Source: Cryphonectria parasitica EP155
Taxonomy: Eukaryota > Ascomycota > Sordariomycetes > Diaporthales > Cryphonectriaceae
Direction: 5' to 3'
Assembly: GCF_011745365.1 (NCBI RefSeq)
Contig: NW_024468909.1
Coordinates: 434,001 to 498,000 of the forward strand
DNA length: 64,000 bases
A program made the position numbers and the translations under genes. Of the stretch, positions 32,931 to 47,222 are shown piece after piece. Under the pieces are notes generated by a model, which was not told the origin of the DNA, searched no databases, and was given only the letters and a program-made list of their open reading frames with translations. The first letter of the stretch is position 1, and each line of letters opens with the position of its first letter.

Positions 32931-35889
32931 ATGGCCTGCCTTGCTACGAACCCTCCACCTTCGCTTTCGTCATATTCACGTTCGAGGAGGTCCGCCAGCG
33001 TTATGCTGTATAGTGGTGTTTCCAACCGGTGGAGAGGGTGGAAGGCCAAACACCATGGCGACCTCGGGGCTGTGGACGGGAAGCCATTTCGCCAGCAGAG
33101 TCTGAAGAGGTTTGATGGCGCTGCCAGGAGCTGCTCTTCATGGGACAACTTGACAAAAGTAACTTGCTACCGCCACTTCTCGTCCTTTCCTTTGTCTTCT
33201 TACACAGACCCGATGGCTGATCTTCCGCTCAGGATCCAGAATTGTGTTTCCGGAATGGCAATTGTTATGTGTATCTCTACGAGAAGGGACAGTCATCACG
33301 GCAGGGAGCCGCCTACGAGGTTTCCATCGACAGGCTCTTTGCTGCTCAGGCCCGGCCGCTGATGGAGAAATTCTTGGACCGCTCTATGTCTGAGGAGACT
33401 GCTTATCGGAAAGGTCGTATTGACCTGTACGTGCCCGCACCTCCAACGGCAAACCGATCTCAAGCATTGCAGTATCATGTCGCAATTCGGAATTTCCTTG
33501 CGTGGGTTTACGGCCGGTCACTCGTCGGGGACCATCTGGGCAATGCGATCATTGGACTCGTTCACAGCATGGACGAGTTTCGTGACCCTGGCATTGACAA
33601 CATCAGGGACTTGTTGAACTATCTCGATCAAGCTGGATACTTGGACATGCGGAACCAGCCGCATCGCGCTGTGGGCCTGTTGCATGTTGCCGAAGTCTTC
33701 CAGATCGAGAACCTCTATATCGACGCATTCACGCATTGCGTAGGGATGAGTGAGCGCTTGTATAAGTGCCCAGAAATCTCTGTGAGTACCAGTCTTGGAC
33801 CCGACTTGGTTCCTGTCATGTACTGACATGTGTGTCCCAGTGTGTCAGCATCGCATCACGGAAACTCATCAAACGGGCGAGGGCGGACATGGAATCCCGA
33901 CTCCGCCGCGTCAGCATAATGCTTAGTGACCTGCTCGAGGAGGAATTGTCCGAGTCCCACGTCGGCCTGTCCATGGGCGAGCGAGCACACCTGAACGGCT
34001 TCAGGTCTTATATCCGTGGTTTCTACAGGACAAAGTTTGGCAGCTTTCCTCCGCCGCCTTGGCACCCACGATGCGGCACCATCTTCCGGCCCGAGGTTTA
34101 CACCGCCATGAAAGAGGACTTCAAAGCGTTGTACGAGTATCTAGTTGATGAGAATTTCACCACAGTCGACAATAGCCCACCTGTCGCTCACGGCGGACTC
34201 TGCACCCTGCAGAGCGTCTACGAGTTTGACAGGAGGCATGAGCTTGCCGCTCTGGAGCACCCCCTCCCGCTCCTCCCAGAGATGAGGCGAGCGAAGCTAT
34301 CCCGTCGGAGGAGTCTCATGCCGTGGCTTGTCGACGGTCTCGGGTTTCGGGAAAGCAGGACACGCCCCGACCAGCGCCACAGCGCACATGCCGCCCTGCT
34401 TAGGGCTACCAACCAAGGAAAAGCTCACCTCCTGGACAACGAGCTAGTTCTGGCCTATCAGAGGTTTGAAGAGGACTCGGTACTCCTCCATCACCATCGC
34501 AAGGGCGAGCGGGTCGAAAAATGCCCGATTGGCACGGGAGACGCCAGAAAAGTGAGGTGGCTGCTTGTTTATGCAATGTACCAGACGCTGCGCACCTGTG
34601 CTGAGGTCCCGAAAGAGGTCACCTCAGTCACAGATGTAGACTATCACCTCGGTGTCTCGACCAAGGGCACACCTCCATGGCAGACAGAAGAGGGTGCCGA
34701 TCCTCCACCCACTCTCAACAGATGGAATGCCGACGATTTCAGGCCTCGCACACCACAGCGTCGCCAATCGATCAGTGCTGCGCCCCTGCTGACACCTGTC
34801 AAGCCGTCCAAGATCGAGTCAGGGCTCCATACTGGCATGGAGATCCAGCCTGATATCGATTACTTTGCATTGACTCACCGTGGTGAATCTCGCGCGCAGC
34901 ATGGCCACGACGGCCAGATTGCTGTGCTTCCACGGTCGAAATCACATAGCTTGAGGAGGACCATGTCTATCCGCAGGTCACTGAGTGTTTTCAGGACTGT
35001 TTCTCAGCGGCCTTCAACCTCACATCTAGCTGTCAGTGCATACCCAGAGTGCAAACCAATGCATCCTGAAATCAGCATTCCTAGGTACGGCACCGGGATA
35101 AATTATGCCATCAATCGGCCGACCGGCGGTGCAAACAACACGGAAGACTCGGGTGTTCCGGCTGCTTCTCCAGCCCAGCCTCCAGCTTTGGCAACAACAA
35201 GTCGCTCTGCCTCAACAACTTCTTCAAGAAGCCATTCGACTTTAGTCTCAAGATCGTCCACTGCTGCTGCTAGCTCAACCTCGACAGCGCCCACCACCAT
35301 CATTGAGCCCTTGAGCCCTGTGCTAGGGCCGCAGACGAGCAGCAGCTTCAAGAGCGCTGAGGCTTCTGTGCCCGAGGCAGTAATTGATGTGCTTCCTGCT
35401 GACGCAAATCACGCAACGGCCGATGGTCCCGACAAGTACTACGACAGCCGTTCCTTTCCTTCACGGAGGCAGAGCACTCGAAAGTCTCTGCGCAGCATGT
35501 ACTCGAGCGATGACATGTTCGCTGCCGCACCGGTGACCGATTCGCCACCGCCACCGCCGCTGCCTCGGCGCAGTAGCAAGAGATTCAGCGTGCCTGCGTC
35601 CAAGCGATGGAGCATGCTAGAGCTGGTCGCATCTCTTCGTGACAATACTGGGGACAGTAGCGATTCAGAGGCTGATGATGATCTACAGCCCTCGCCGCTG
35701 CGCATCCGCAAGGCTGTAGGCCAGCTGCCGCGGATCCAGACACATCTGGAAGTCGACCAGGACGACAGCCTGCGCGGGTCCAGCGACTGGGAGCGGATGG
35801 TGCACAGCGCGTCGGAGGTCCCTCCGCCCTGTACGTGGGAACAATTTACGGATCTTGGAGGCTTCCAGCCCATCCAACCGTTGAAATGA
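32931..35889 (+). CDS. DUF8004-family protein, 941 aa, three exons
   Basis: Exons 32931-33158, 33233-33781 and 33841-35889 sum to 942 codons including stop. The family is fungal and uncharacterised. The conserved N-terminal half starts with the segment SSWDNLTKDPELCFRNGNCY joined across intron 1, continues as a helical domain that ends around CGTIFRPEVYTAMKEDFKAL, and contains RKVRWLLVYAMYQTLR. From about residue 560 on the protein is low-complexity and Ser/Thr/Pro-rich, with repeated basic-Ser patches (RRTMSIRRSLSVF, RRSSKRFSV, KRWSML), which look like phosphorylation or 14-3-3-type sites. An acidic stretch (SSDSEADDD) and a short conserved C-terminus follow. No signal peptide or membrane span. 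Function unknown; a scaffold or signalling role is only a guess. Confidence 0.86.
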
Positions 35890-36364
35890 ATGGCTTGGGA
35901 AGATACAGGGGCAGGATCAGGAGTTTGGAGAGAATTCTGGCGCCGGACGCAACCATTTTGTGCCTGATTGGCCATCATCACTCGTTTGACCACATTCCAT
36001 TTTGTTTCTTATGTTTCTGAGATACCCGCCAGTTTTTTGTTTTGTTTTGTTTTTGTTTTGCCCCAAAGGACCGCAGCCCTGCGGCAGCTGTCTAGCAGCC
36101 AACAAGTGTATTAATACTCAAAAGCACTTAATTAAACAAAAGAAGAAAAGTTCCACCTCTTTAAATCAATATATCCGACGTGCTGCTGGATGTGTTCAAG
36201 ACCCAATCGTTGCACTGAGAGTACAGGCAGAATAGCAGCAGCGCCTTGCGTGCGCCATATGATGCAAGCAAAGACAGTCGAAGAGAATATTATGTGACAC
36301 TGGAACATCTCCGCCATGGTGTACATACAGCCAACATCCTCTTGCTACATGTTCTCAGCGTACA
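35890..36364. other. Convergent spacer
   Basis: 475 bp between the converging DUF8004 and EXPERA-like genes. A T/G-rich run (TTTTGT units, about 36032-36060) is the only notable texture. Confidence 0.5.
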
Positions 36365-37157
36365 TCACTCGTCTTTAGCTGACCCGGTAGCTTGGGATGC
36401 GATGGTAATGGCGTCGATAATCTCGGATCCGATCTGGTAGATCATGTATGACGGAACAACCAGCCAAAGGCCACTATTGTCATCCAGTCCCAAAATTCAG
36501 TCTCTGTAAATTCAATCAGATAGAGGAATTGGTGGGGGTGTTCACGCACTTGGGAATAATCCACAACAGGATCAGGTCCCACGGCTTGTTGTGGCCGATA
36601 TTGTCGAAACCAGAAAAGTACTCGTTCAGCCAGTACAGCACCGTCTTACTAACCGTCATGACAGACGCGGCAAGCCCAACCACAACAGCCAGCGCGCCCG
36701 CGCGTCCAGCGACCCGCCTCCTCGCCTGCACAGCACCGGCAGAGGCGTTGACACCGCCCACCGCGCCGCCGGCCCGGTACCACAGCGCGATGTAGGCAAG
36801 GTACATGAGCGACTCGACGACGTTCAGCCAGGCCTGCGCGGCGGTGAAGCCGTTGCCCAGGTTCCACTGCTTGAAGCCGTACATGTGGTCGACGTTGCCG
36901 TAGAGGTCGTAGGGCTTCCAGACGGGGCTGTGCGCCCAGCCGCCCGGCATGGTTGCGGGGCGGCCCAGCACGTAGCCTGTGTCCCAGGTGACGAGGGGCA
37001 GCGAGATGGCTAGCCAGGCGAGGGTTATGTTGCTGGGCGCGTGGGACCAGCCGTGGGTGATGAGGGAGGGTGATTTCTTGTCGCGCCTGCGGGTGAGGGT
37101 GGTGGGTGTTTTCAGGCCTGGCGCTAGGGCTCCCGAGGATGAGCGCGTTCCTACCAT
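36365..37157 (-). CDS. EXPERA/EBP-like multi-pass membrane protein, two exons
   Basis: Exons 37157-36550 and 36473-36365 give 717 nt (238 aa). The protein has a basic N-terminal tail and about five hydrophobic segments. It belongs to a fungal family resembling the emopamil-binding EXPERA fold: WKPYDLYGNVDHMYGFKQWN, AQAWLNVVESLMYLAY and TVLYWLNEYFSGFDNIGHN are the most conserved blocks. The C-terminal exon supplies GLWLVVPSYMIYQIGSEI, and without it the family's last helix would be missing. Relatives are frequently annotated as C6 transcription factors, but nothing here resembles a zinc cluster. EXPERA proteins include sterol isomerases and sigma-2 receptors; catalytic activity in this family is unproven. 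The start codon sits about 10 bp from a GT-rich repeat. Confidence 0.82.
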
Positions 37158-38007
37158 TTTGAAGGGTTGTGTGTGTGCTTGTGTGTGTTTGTGTGTGTGC
37201 GTATAGTATGGTTGAGTGAGCTCGAGCTGTCTTGGAGTGGTTCGGATGGGTTCGACGCGGGGGAAGCTTCTGTTGCTGTGTGGCTCGGAATCACAAGGTG
37301 TGTTTTGCGAAGGGGCGCGACCTGCTCAGTAGGGCAGGGCAGAAAAGGGTGGTTTGGAAAGTCGATAACCATAGGTCAGGTGTGTCTCTGGTGGTAGAGC
37401 TGTGTATGGAGTTGGGCAAAATCCGTACACGGACTCGAGAGCGAGCAGGAGAGCTCGGTGAAACACGGATGAGTTGTATGGTTCAGGTTCGCGGGGTTGC
37501 TACCTCGCGTGAACCCCTGCATGGTGATGCCATAGAGGGTCTGGGGTTGGTTTAATAGCACACGGGACGCCTGATGAGGGCCCTTGTGGAAACTATTATG
37601 GGTTGACAGGGGTGTTATGGCGCTGGGGCCTCCTGGGGCCAGCTATCCAATACGACTTACAGCGTGTACTATGGTGCATACTACTTACACACCTTACCGT
37701 ATCGGCGTATAGACATCATACATTTGAGTGACAGTGAAGACATGTGCTCTCTGATCGCACCTGCCCTGCCCTGCAGCTTTTCATCACCCTCAACCTCATC
37801 GGCAGGCACTTTCCTCTTAGCCTCCCTCTTGTTTTTTTTTTTTTTTTTTTTGTCAAGGCCCTCGTCTCTGTTCTTGGTTCTTCGCCCCCGGTTCTTTTTT
37901 TTCCCTTTCTCTTAACCTTTTTCCTCACACTCTTTTCCCACTTTCCTCGTCTCCGAATATCAATCCACCATTCCTTTAGACGGCGACATGCTGCCGCTTC
38001 ATGCACT
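37158..38007. other. Divergent promoter region with GT-rich and T-rich tracts
   Basis: 850 bp between the EXPERA-like start and the start of the broken F-box-like gene. Contains an imperfect GT repeat (37167-37200) and a T-tract (37832-37851). No gene supported. Confidence 0.55.
37167..37200. repeat. Imperfect GT microsatellite
   Basis: GT-rich repeat interrupted by single T or C changes, beginning about 10 bp upstream of the EXPERA-like start codon. Confidence 0.85.
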
Positions 38008-39701
38008 ATGAACACTTTTCCAGGCGAGATCATTGACAACATCCTCGACCATGTGCTACTCTATAAGGGCCCATTGGGCCCTAGTCCTCTCTCCGGCTAC
38101 GCGAGGCTCGGCCGCAGATAGCAGATTGCCGTCGAACTCCGGACCTTCAAAAGCATCAAGATTCGCAGCAGCGATCTTTACGTGTTTGAAAGCATCATTC
38201 GAGGACGGGATAGTCAGGCCCGCCGCGAGATCGTGAAGGAGATCAGCTTCCAGATCGACCTGGATGGATATCCTGCCCAGTCAGCAGCCCATCCCCTAAG
38301 CCCTTCCTTGTTAAATGTACTCTTCTGACATGCACCACGATTCCTGCAGTGCACGGTGGCATCGGGAACCCAGCTGGGTCAGGATGAAGAACAACCTTCA
38401 TGTCACATGGGCTGTGAAACGGTTTTTCTATCTCCTGAGCTTATGGTGTCATCCAAAGTCAAGCCAGGAAAAGGATGAGAAAGCTACTGCTCCCATCTTC
38501 CTAAGCCTCTCCGCCTCGTCTCCTTCCGATATTGAACGGCTCCTGCCTGTTGGCCGAAATTTGAAGAACAAGCAGCCGATCTAGGGCGAGTGGTTGCCCG
38601 CCCGCAGCATAGAATGCTATCTCGAGCTGGCCAGGGACGCCAGCCTGACCCCATTGGAAGCAGTGACTAGGTTCCAATTCGACTGTCTGAGCAGTAGCCG
38701 AGCGTTCTTACCTGAAACTCTTGCCCGAATGGCTCAAGCACTACCAAATCTTCAAAGTGTCCGTTGGGAGCTTCCAACGGTGGAAAACCGGTTTCAGAGA
38801 ACTCGACGTGAGCAGCGGTGTGGTGAGTGCACTCGACCGTCTTTCTTTCTCCCAAAAAGCCAAGCCGTATACAGCCCATTAACACATCAAACCACGGCAA
38901 GCCATCGGTCGCATCATGCTGGACCTCTCTTTCAAATTTCTCACAGAACTTTGGCTACGTGAATGGCGTAGCAGTATCAGGAATCATGACTTCAGACCTG
39001 GTTGCGTGTGTGCTCACTCGACTGAGCATGTCGATCTGCTCGGTCATGCCATCAATCAGATCTGTCAGCGCTGTCCAGTCCAGAAGCTCGTGCTTGACGG
39101 GCATTTCATTATATCGACCGAGATGTTCCAGCTGCCGCCCGACGGCGGAGAGCTCTGGCCGTCTATGCAGGTGGTTAAGATGGATGCCAGCCTCCTTACT
39201 GCTGGTGGTGGCTGGTTTCTGAAAGGAGACGGCGAGCATCAGACGACTCACCTGATGCCAGAGGATTGTTACACAACACGGCGTATGCAGAACGGTCACG
39301 ACCCCATCAACCTCTGGCGTGACCGTGTGGACCCCAGGTCCTACGACCCTCTTATGCACAAGTTGGCAAAGGCCATGCTGCAGATGCCCAAGCTCCAGCG
39401 ATTGAAGCTGGAGTTCCCGAACTGGTATAGTTCATCGTCTCAGGGAAAGTGCCCCAGCCTGGAATACTACCTGGAGACGCCTAGTATTAGAACCAGAACC
39501 AGCCCGCGCAAAGCCTCCGTCTGGATCCTAGACTGCAACAGGAGTGTGTACTGGCCATACCCAGAAACGGGGTTGTTTTGGGAGATCCCAGACCACATCA
39601 TGGCCGCATACCGACAGCTGGTCAAGGACGATAGCATCATCCAAAGAGTACGATACCGTATTCAACTGCCGAGTGGGCGCTTCCCGTGGCTTTGGGCATG
39701 A
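38008..39701 (+). pseudogene. Broken F-box-like / LRR-type protein gene with two in-frame stops
   Basis: The reading starts MNTFPGEIIDNILDHVLLYK, an F-box-like opening of the kind found in large fungal F-box families. It meets TAG at 38119-38121, where the context GYARLGRR*QIAVELRTF suggests a lost Trp (family members read RRWQ..vE). It continues coherently through FKSIKIRSSDLYVFESIIRG, an apparent intron (about 38278-38358) and AVKRFFYLLSLW, then hits TAG at 38582-38584. It resumes with LPNLQSVRWELPTVENRFQR, another intron, and a 260-residue C-terminal block up to 39701. Apart from the two stops, the splice frames are compatible, so decay looks recent. F-box proteins are SCF ubiquitin-ligase adaptors. 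It could instead be rescued by an unannotated splice, but no intron fits around the first stop. Confidence 0.72.
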
Positions 39702-40246
39702 TAAGGTTCTTGTCATCGTCATCCTCGTCGTGTGTCGAGCGTGGACGGGATCCGAAATGTATCATCACGACCAGCGTTTGAACCAGACACAACCTTACAT
39801 GGTGTTAGCGTATTCCTTCCAAGTGAACAACTTGCACGCCGGAATGCAGATTATTACAGTCCAAAATACATGAATCATCAAGTCCAAATAGTTCTCACAC
39901 CATCCGCACAAGTGAAGTTCTCGTGATTGCAATGCTCAAACCGGCGCTTCTAGCTCGCAGGCCAGAGGCTCTTAGCCCGTGCCCTTGACTTTTAGATATA
40001 AAAATTAACCAGTTATTAGACTGACCTAACATGTATAGTGTTCCTTTTCCTGACCTGTGCCAGTATTTAAGTGCAGAGTTTTCCCCCAATGTAATCCAGA
40101 AAAGGCTCACCTTCTCATCCTTCTCGTTCTTTTCCTACCCAAGTGCGAGCAATCGGCGCAGGCGTTCCTACTCAATACTCTCTACAGTACAGACAAGACT
40201 CACATCAACCAAGTCACAAGTTGTAGGGCCTCTTTCCAACACCGCC
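39702..40246. other. Intergenic, promoter side of the GH43 gene
   Basis: 545 bp. The last 200 bp are C/T-rich leader. A frame open from 40031 into the GH43 gene would add 72 non-conserved residues before the signal peptide and is not adopted. Confidence 0.5.
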
Positions 40247-41284
40247 ATGAGGTTGTTTCTCTTGATGAGCAGTTGCTGGAGTGCCGTGACTATCACAGCA
40301 GCTCAGGCAAGAAGTGTCGGGCCCCAGCTCGGAAACACGCAGGCTCCTCTCTTCCAAGGATGGTATGCCGACCCAGAGATCCGCGTATACGACGGCGTCT
40401 ACTGGATCTTTCCGACGACCTCGATCCCCTCGGGCCACCAGACCTACTTTGACGCCTTCTCCTCCTCTGACCTTGTCCACTGGACAATACACCCGTCCAT
40501 CCTCACGCCGCACGAGATCAGCTGGGCTACGGACAACCTCTGGGCGCCGGCGTCTGTTAGTAGGAACGGGAAATACTACCTGTACTTTAGCGCGAACGGC
40601 CTGCGGACGACCAGGGAGACGGCGGGTATTGGTGTTGCGGTGGCCGATGCACCGGGCGGTCCCTACCGAGATGCCCTGGGTGGTCGCCTCATCGATTCGG
40701 TCATCAACAACGCCAATCCGATGGACCCTGACGTGTTTGTCGACCACGATGACCGGGTCTATCTGTACTGGGGCGGCACGGCAGTCAACGTCGCTCTGCT
40801 GGACGACGACATGGTCAGCTTCCTGCCCCTACCCACCGGAGACAATGACGAGGACCACGAGGAAGAAGAAAATGAGGACGGCAACACCAGCACCACCGTC
40901 ACGATCAACGAGTACATCAGGGACGTCACACCCAGTCCCACGTTCGTCGAGGGCACCAAGGTTTTCCGCCGCGGCTCCGTCTACTACATGATGTGGTCTG
41001 AGAATGGCTACGGCGACCCCACGTACCAGGTGGCGTACGGCATGTCGGCGTCGCCGCTGGGGCCGTTTGGCCGGGTGGGCGTGGTGCTGCAGCAGGAGCC
41101 GGGGGTGGCGGTGGCTACGGGCCACAACGGCGTGGTGAACGTTCCCGGGTCGGATATTTGGTACATTGTGTATCACAGACGAGCGCCGGGGGAGACGGAT
41201 GCGAATAAACGGGTCGTGGCTCTGGAGAGGATGTATTTTGATGACGGGGACGGGACGATTCGATCTGTGCAGGTCACGGTCTGA
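40247..41284 (+). CDS. Secreted glycoside hydrolase family 43 protein
   Basis: Intronless 345-aa five-bladed beta-propeller glycosidase. A signal peptide is evident (MRLFLLMSSCWSAVTITAAQ), which fixes the start. Family catalytic positions are visible: the general-base Asp in GWYADPEIRVYDGVYW, the pKa-modulating Asp in NPMDPDVFVDHDDRVYLYWG and the general-acid Glu in SPTFVEGTKVFRR. GHNGVVNVPGSDIWYIVYHR closes the propeller. GH43 enzymes release arabinose, xylose or galactose from plant hemicellulose and pectin side chains; this subfamily cannot be fixed by eye. An unusual acidic insert (DNDEDHEEEENEDGN) sits between the second and third catalytic motifs. Extracellular role in plant cell-wall degradation is inferred. 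Confidence 0.9.
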   Translation: MRLFLLMSSCWSAVTITAAQARSVGPQLGNTQAPLFQGWYADPEIRVYDGVYWIFPTTSIPSGHQTYFDAFSSSDLVHWTIHPSILTPHEISWATDNLWAPASVSRNGKYYLYFSANGLRTTRETAGIGVAVADAPGGPYRDALGGRLIDSVINNANPMDPDVFVDHDDRVYLYWGGTAVNVALLDDDMVSFLPLPTGDNDEDHEEEENEDGNTSTTVTINEYIRDVTPSPTFVEGTKVFRRGSVYYMMWSENGYGDPTYQVAYGMSASPLGPFGRVGVVLQQEPGVAVATGHNGVVNVPGSDIWYIVYHRRAPGETDANKRVVALERMYFDDGDGTIRSVQVTV

Positions 41285-42240
41285 TGTCAGTATGCATGAA
41301 AGAAGCACGAAAAAGGGAGGACAAGGGGGCCATGCGGGGAAGACGATAGGAAAAGACATAATTACCGGTTTATGCGTCCTGGAGAGAGGTGGAGGAAGGA
41401 GGAGAAGAAGAAGAGGATCCCAATGGAAATAAACTTGGGAATATCATGTTGATCACATTATCACACACGCATGATTGGATGACATGCATGGAGACACGGA
41501 AAGCGGCAGATATCAAGAAGGCGCAAGTGAAGGATCTAATCCTCACTATTTTTTACTACTCTTATGCGTGCAACCCTGTGGTGTGCCTGGGAAGGTGGTA
41601 CGGCCGGTGTATAACGATGCTCACAATGATGGCCTCGCTCGTCTTCGGCACGCGATCTTGGTCTAGATACTTGCATACGGTTCGGTCACGTCGGAGGTTC
41701 GCGACTCCGAATAGACCGAGTTTCCTTGTTGTGTTGTGATTGCACACCCTTTATTGTGTAGGATCATTAGTCCTGGGACACGTGCTTGATATGAAGGGGA
41801 TATAGTGGAAGGGAGAGAGAAGCGATGTTGCACGTGGGTATTTGTGTGCCCTTGGGTGTATACTTTGGTTGAATAGGTACAATGTGATACTTGTTGTCGT
41901 ATTGGCGTATTCCTCACTTGGCGGTACAATCTTGGTAGCGGTCAGTTCTAGGAGGGGGTGTTGCAGCACGGGAAACGTCGATCGTGAAGTTGTATACGTC
42001 TTGCGTACACCTGACTTCACATTCTATCCTTGCTTCAACCAATATATGTATGGTTTAATATCAATTGAGTGTGAACTGCCGAAACAATGCAAGTATATGA
42101 AGAGCTCCCTCGCTTGCCTTACGCTGTCGTCTCTGTAGAGATGGTCCAGGTTCAACAACATTACATACTTCCACCTGGTGGCTCTTGAAAGAATCTATTA
42201 GCTGGCATAATCAATTACTTCAGAAGAGGATCTATAGATA
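41285..42240. other. Intergenic, 956 bp
   Basis: No gene supported. AG-rich 3' region of the GH43 gene followed by AT-rich sequence that is probably the P450 promoter. Confidence 0.5.
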
Positions 42241-44137
42241 ATGGACATCTCTTTGACAAACGTTCATCTTGGCGGCGTTGCTCTGCTTCTGGCAGTAGGA
42301 ATAGTACGCCTATGAATCCGGTGGTTAAAAGTATTGACAGAGACAAGTCATTTGTTAACTCGAGGACCACACACAGTTTATCATCAAGAGCCTTCGAAGT
42401 CCTCTCAACAAGATCCCCGGGCCATGGCATACGCAATGGACGGGGTTGGTCTCGAGATATCATTCATGGAAGGGACACTTGCCCCCCTACATACACTCCC
42501 TTCATGAGGCATACGGTGAGTACCTCTTCTGCAATAAGCCATGGAAAATACTTTCTCAGCCACTCAACCCATTCAAAAGATTTATAAAAATACATTTGCT
42601 CACTCACTCACTCATTCGAAAACTCCTCCCTCTCTAGGCCCCATCATCCGCACAGGACCCAAAGCAGTCTACATTGCCGACCCAGCCGCCTACCACCAAA
42701 TGACCAGCGTCAAGAATGAGTTCCTAAAAGAACCGCAGTTCTACTGGGCCCTCCACCCAGGCATCTCCAACGTCTTCACCACTGTCCGGATCGACGTGCA
42801 CCGGCACTTCCGCCGCCTTCTCGCGGCCGGCGTGTCCGACTCTGGCCTCAGGGCGTTTCACAAACAGATCGAGCCCAAGCCTCGCGCGGCCATTGCAGGC
42901 ATGCAGGCAGAGATGGAAACACGGGGGGCGGCGGATGTGGCCAAGTGGTGGCATCTTATGACTTTGGATGTCATCTCCGAGCTGGCTTTTGGTGAGACGG
43001 CCGGGCTGTTGCAGCGTGGCGAGGTGAATTATTTACTTCTTCGTCTCTTCTCCTGCTCCTTTTACATTTGCATAATTACATAAACTGTATTGATGTTCAG
43101 TCTCTAACCGTGTATACCAAATAGAAAGACGAATTTGCTCGAGACCTAGAAGCCCTGGGCCGTGCCGCCTCCATCCGAGTAGTTCTGCCCGAGCTCACCT
43201 GGTACCTGATGCCCCGCTTCCCCATCCCGCCCAAGTCCGCTGAGAACGCAAGACGCCTCCGCCAGCACGCCTCAGAAGCCCTCCGGCGCCACCAGCGCCT
43301 GACAGAGAACACTCCCGAAGGCGAGGTGCGGCCCACGCTGTTCTCCAAGCTGTACAAGGCCCGCGACGAGGACGCGCTGTCGTTTGAGAACCTCAGGGAC
43401 AACGCGCAGGTGTACATGACGGCTGGGACGGGCACGACGGCCACCTCGCTGACCTTTCTGGTCTGGAGCGTTTGTCGGCGGGAGGATGTGCAGCGCAGGC
43501 TGGTGGCCGAGGTGCAGGGGCGGGTTGCTGCGCTGGCTGCTGCTGCTGGTGGTGGTGGGGGCGAGGACTTTGGCTACGAGGATATCAAGGACCTGCCGTA
43601 CCTGAACTGTGTCATCAACGAGACGCTGCGGCTGTTTAGTGTCGTGGCGGCCGGGATGCCTCGTGTCGTGCCTTCAGGCGGTGCTACGCTGGTTGGGCAG
43701 TTCGTGCCCGCGGGGACCACGGTTTTGGCACAGTCTTACACGCTGCATCGTAATGGGAGGGTGTTTCCGCGGCCTGAGGAGTTTTTGCCTGAGAGATGGG
43801 AGAATCCTAGCAAGGAGATGAAGGATTCAATAATTGTCTTTGGCGGTGGTTCGCGAGGTAAGTCCAAATCCATGGGCCGGCCTTTCTTCTTTTCTTTTTA
43901 TTATAAGGATGACCGAGACAGAGAGCTGACATGACAACGCCTTTCTCACAATCAATAGTCTGCATTGGCCAGCATCTAGCTATGATGCAGATGCGTCTTG
44001 CGACCTGTCGTTTCTTCCATGCCTTCCCAGAGGCCAAGGTTTCGCAGAGGGAGGGCATGAGCGATGCGGATATGGATGCGTCTTTCTATGTGCTCCTGTC
44101 ACCCAAGGGCAGGAGATGTCTGATCGAAGCCTGCTGA
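42241..44137 (+). CDS. Cytochrome P450 monooxygenase, five exons
   Basis: ER-anchored haem monooxygenase. Exons 42241-42303, 42377-42515, 42638-43023, 43125-43857 and 43959-44137 sum to 1500 nt (499 aa). Exon 1 encodes an N-terminal membrane anchor (GGVALLLAVGI), and exon 2 the Pro-rich hinge with KIPGPW. Oxygen-binding I-helix motif TAGTGTTATSL, K-helix ETLR (Glu and Arg of ExxR), PERW region, and haem loop FGGGSRVCIGQHLA with the Cys ligand joined across the last intron. The substrate is unknown; the style matches fungal clan members acting on secondary metabolites or aromatic acids. The poly-Ala/Gly loop (AALAAAAGGGGGEDF) before the J helix is unusual. Convergent with the sulfatase gene 295 bp away. 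Confidence 0.92.
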
Positions 44138-44432
44138 GAAATGTTGGAGTAGTGACATACTAATATCGCCATGGTGAGATACTGTGTGTAACACACTGAG
44201 GATTGTTGTCGGCAGGGTGAGCTGCAAAATGTGACGTGAGCTGCGAGCAGTCGAGAGGTTGAATCGTCTTACATTAGTTCTTGTCTCTGAACCACGTTGA
44301 AGAGAAGGTCCCAGTTCGGTTATGTGTTTTCAGATCACAAACATTTGCAGTCTTTTCTGGTATTCTTGTCATTATAAACAGTCGTTACATTTAACACATA
44401 TATATATACATATGATATCTCGTCCACCCTCA

Positions 44433-47222
<2,790 letters not shown>

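Noticed and set aside
37664..38042. Open frames across the T-tract upstream of the F-box-like gene
   Set aside because: Coding is Phe/Lys runs from the homopolymer and does not continue the conserved frame.
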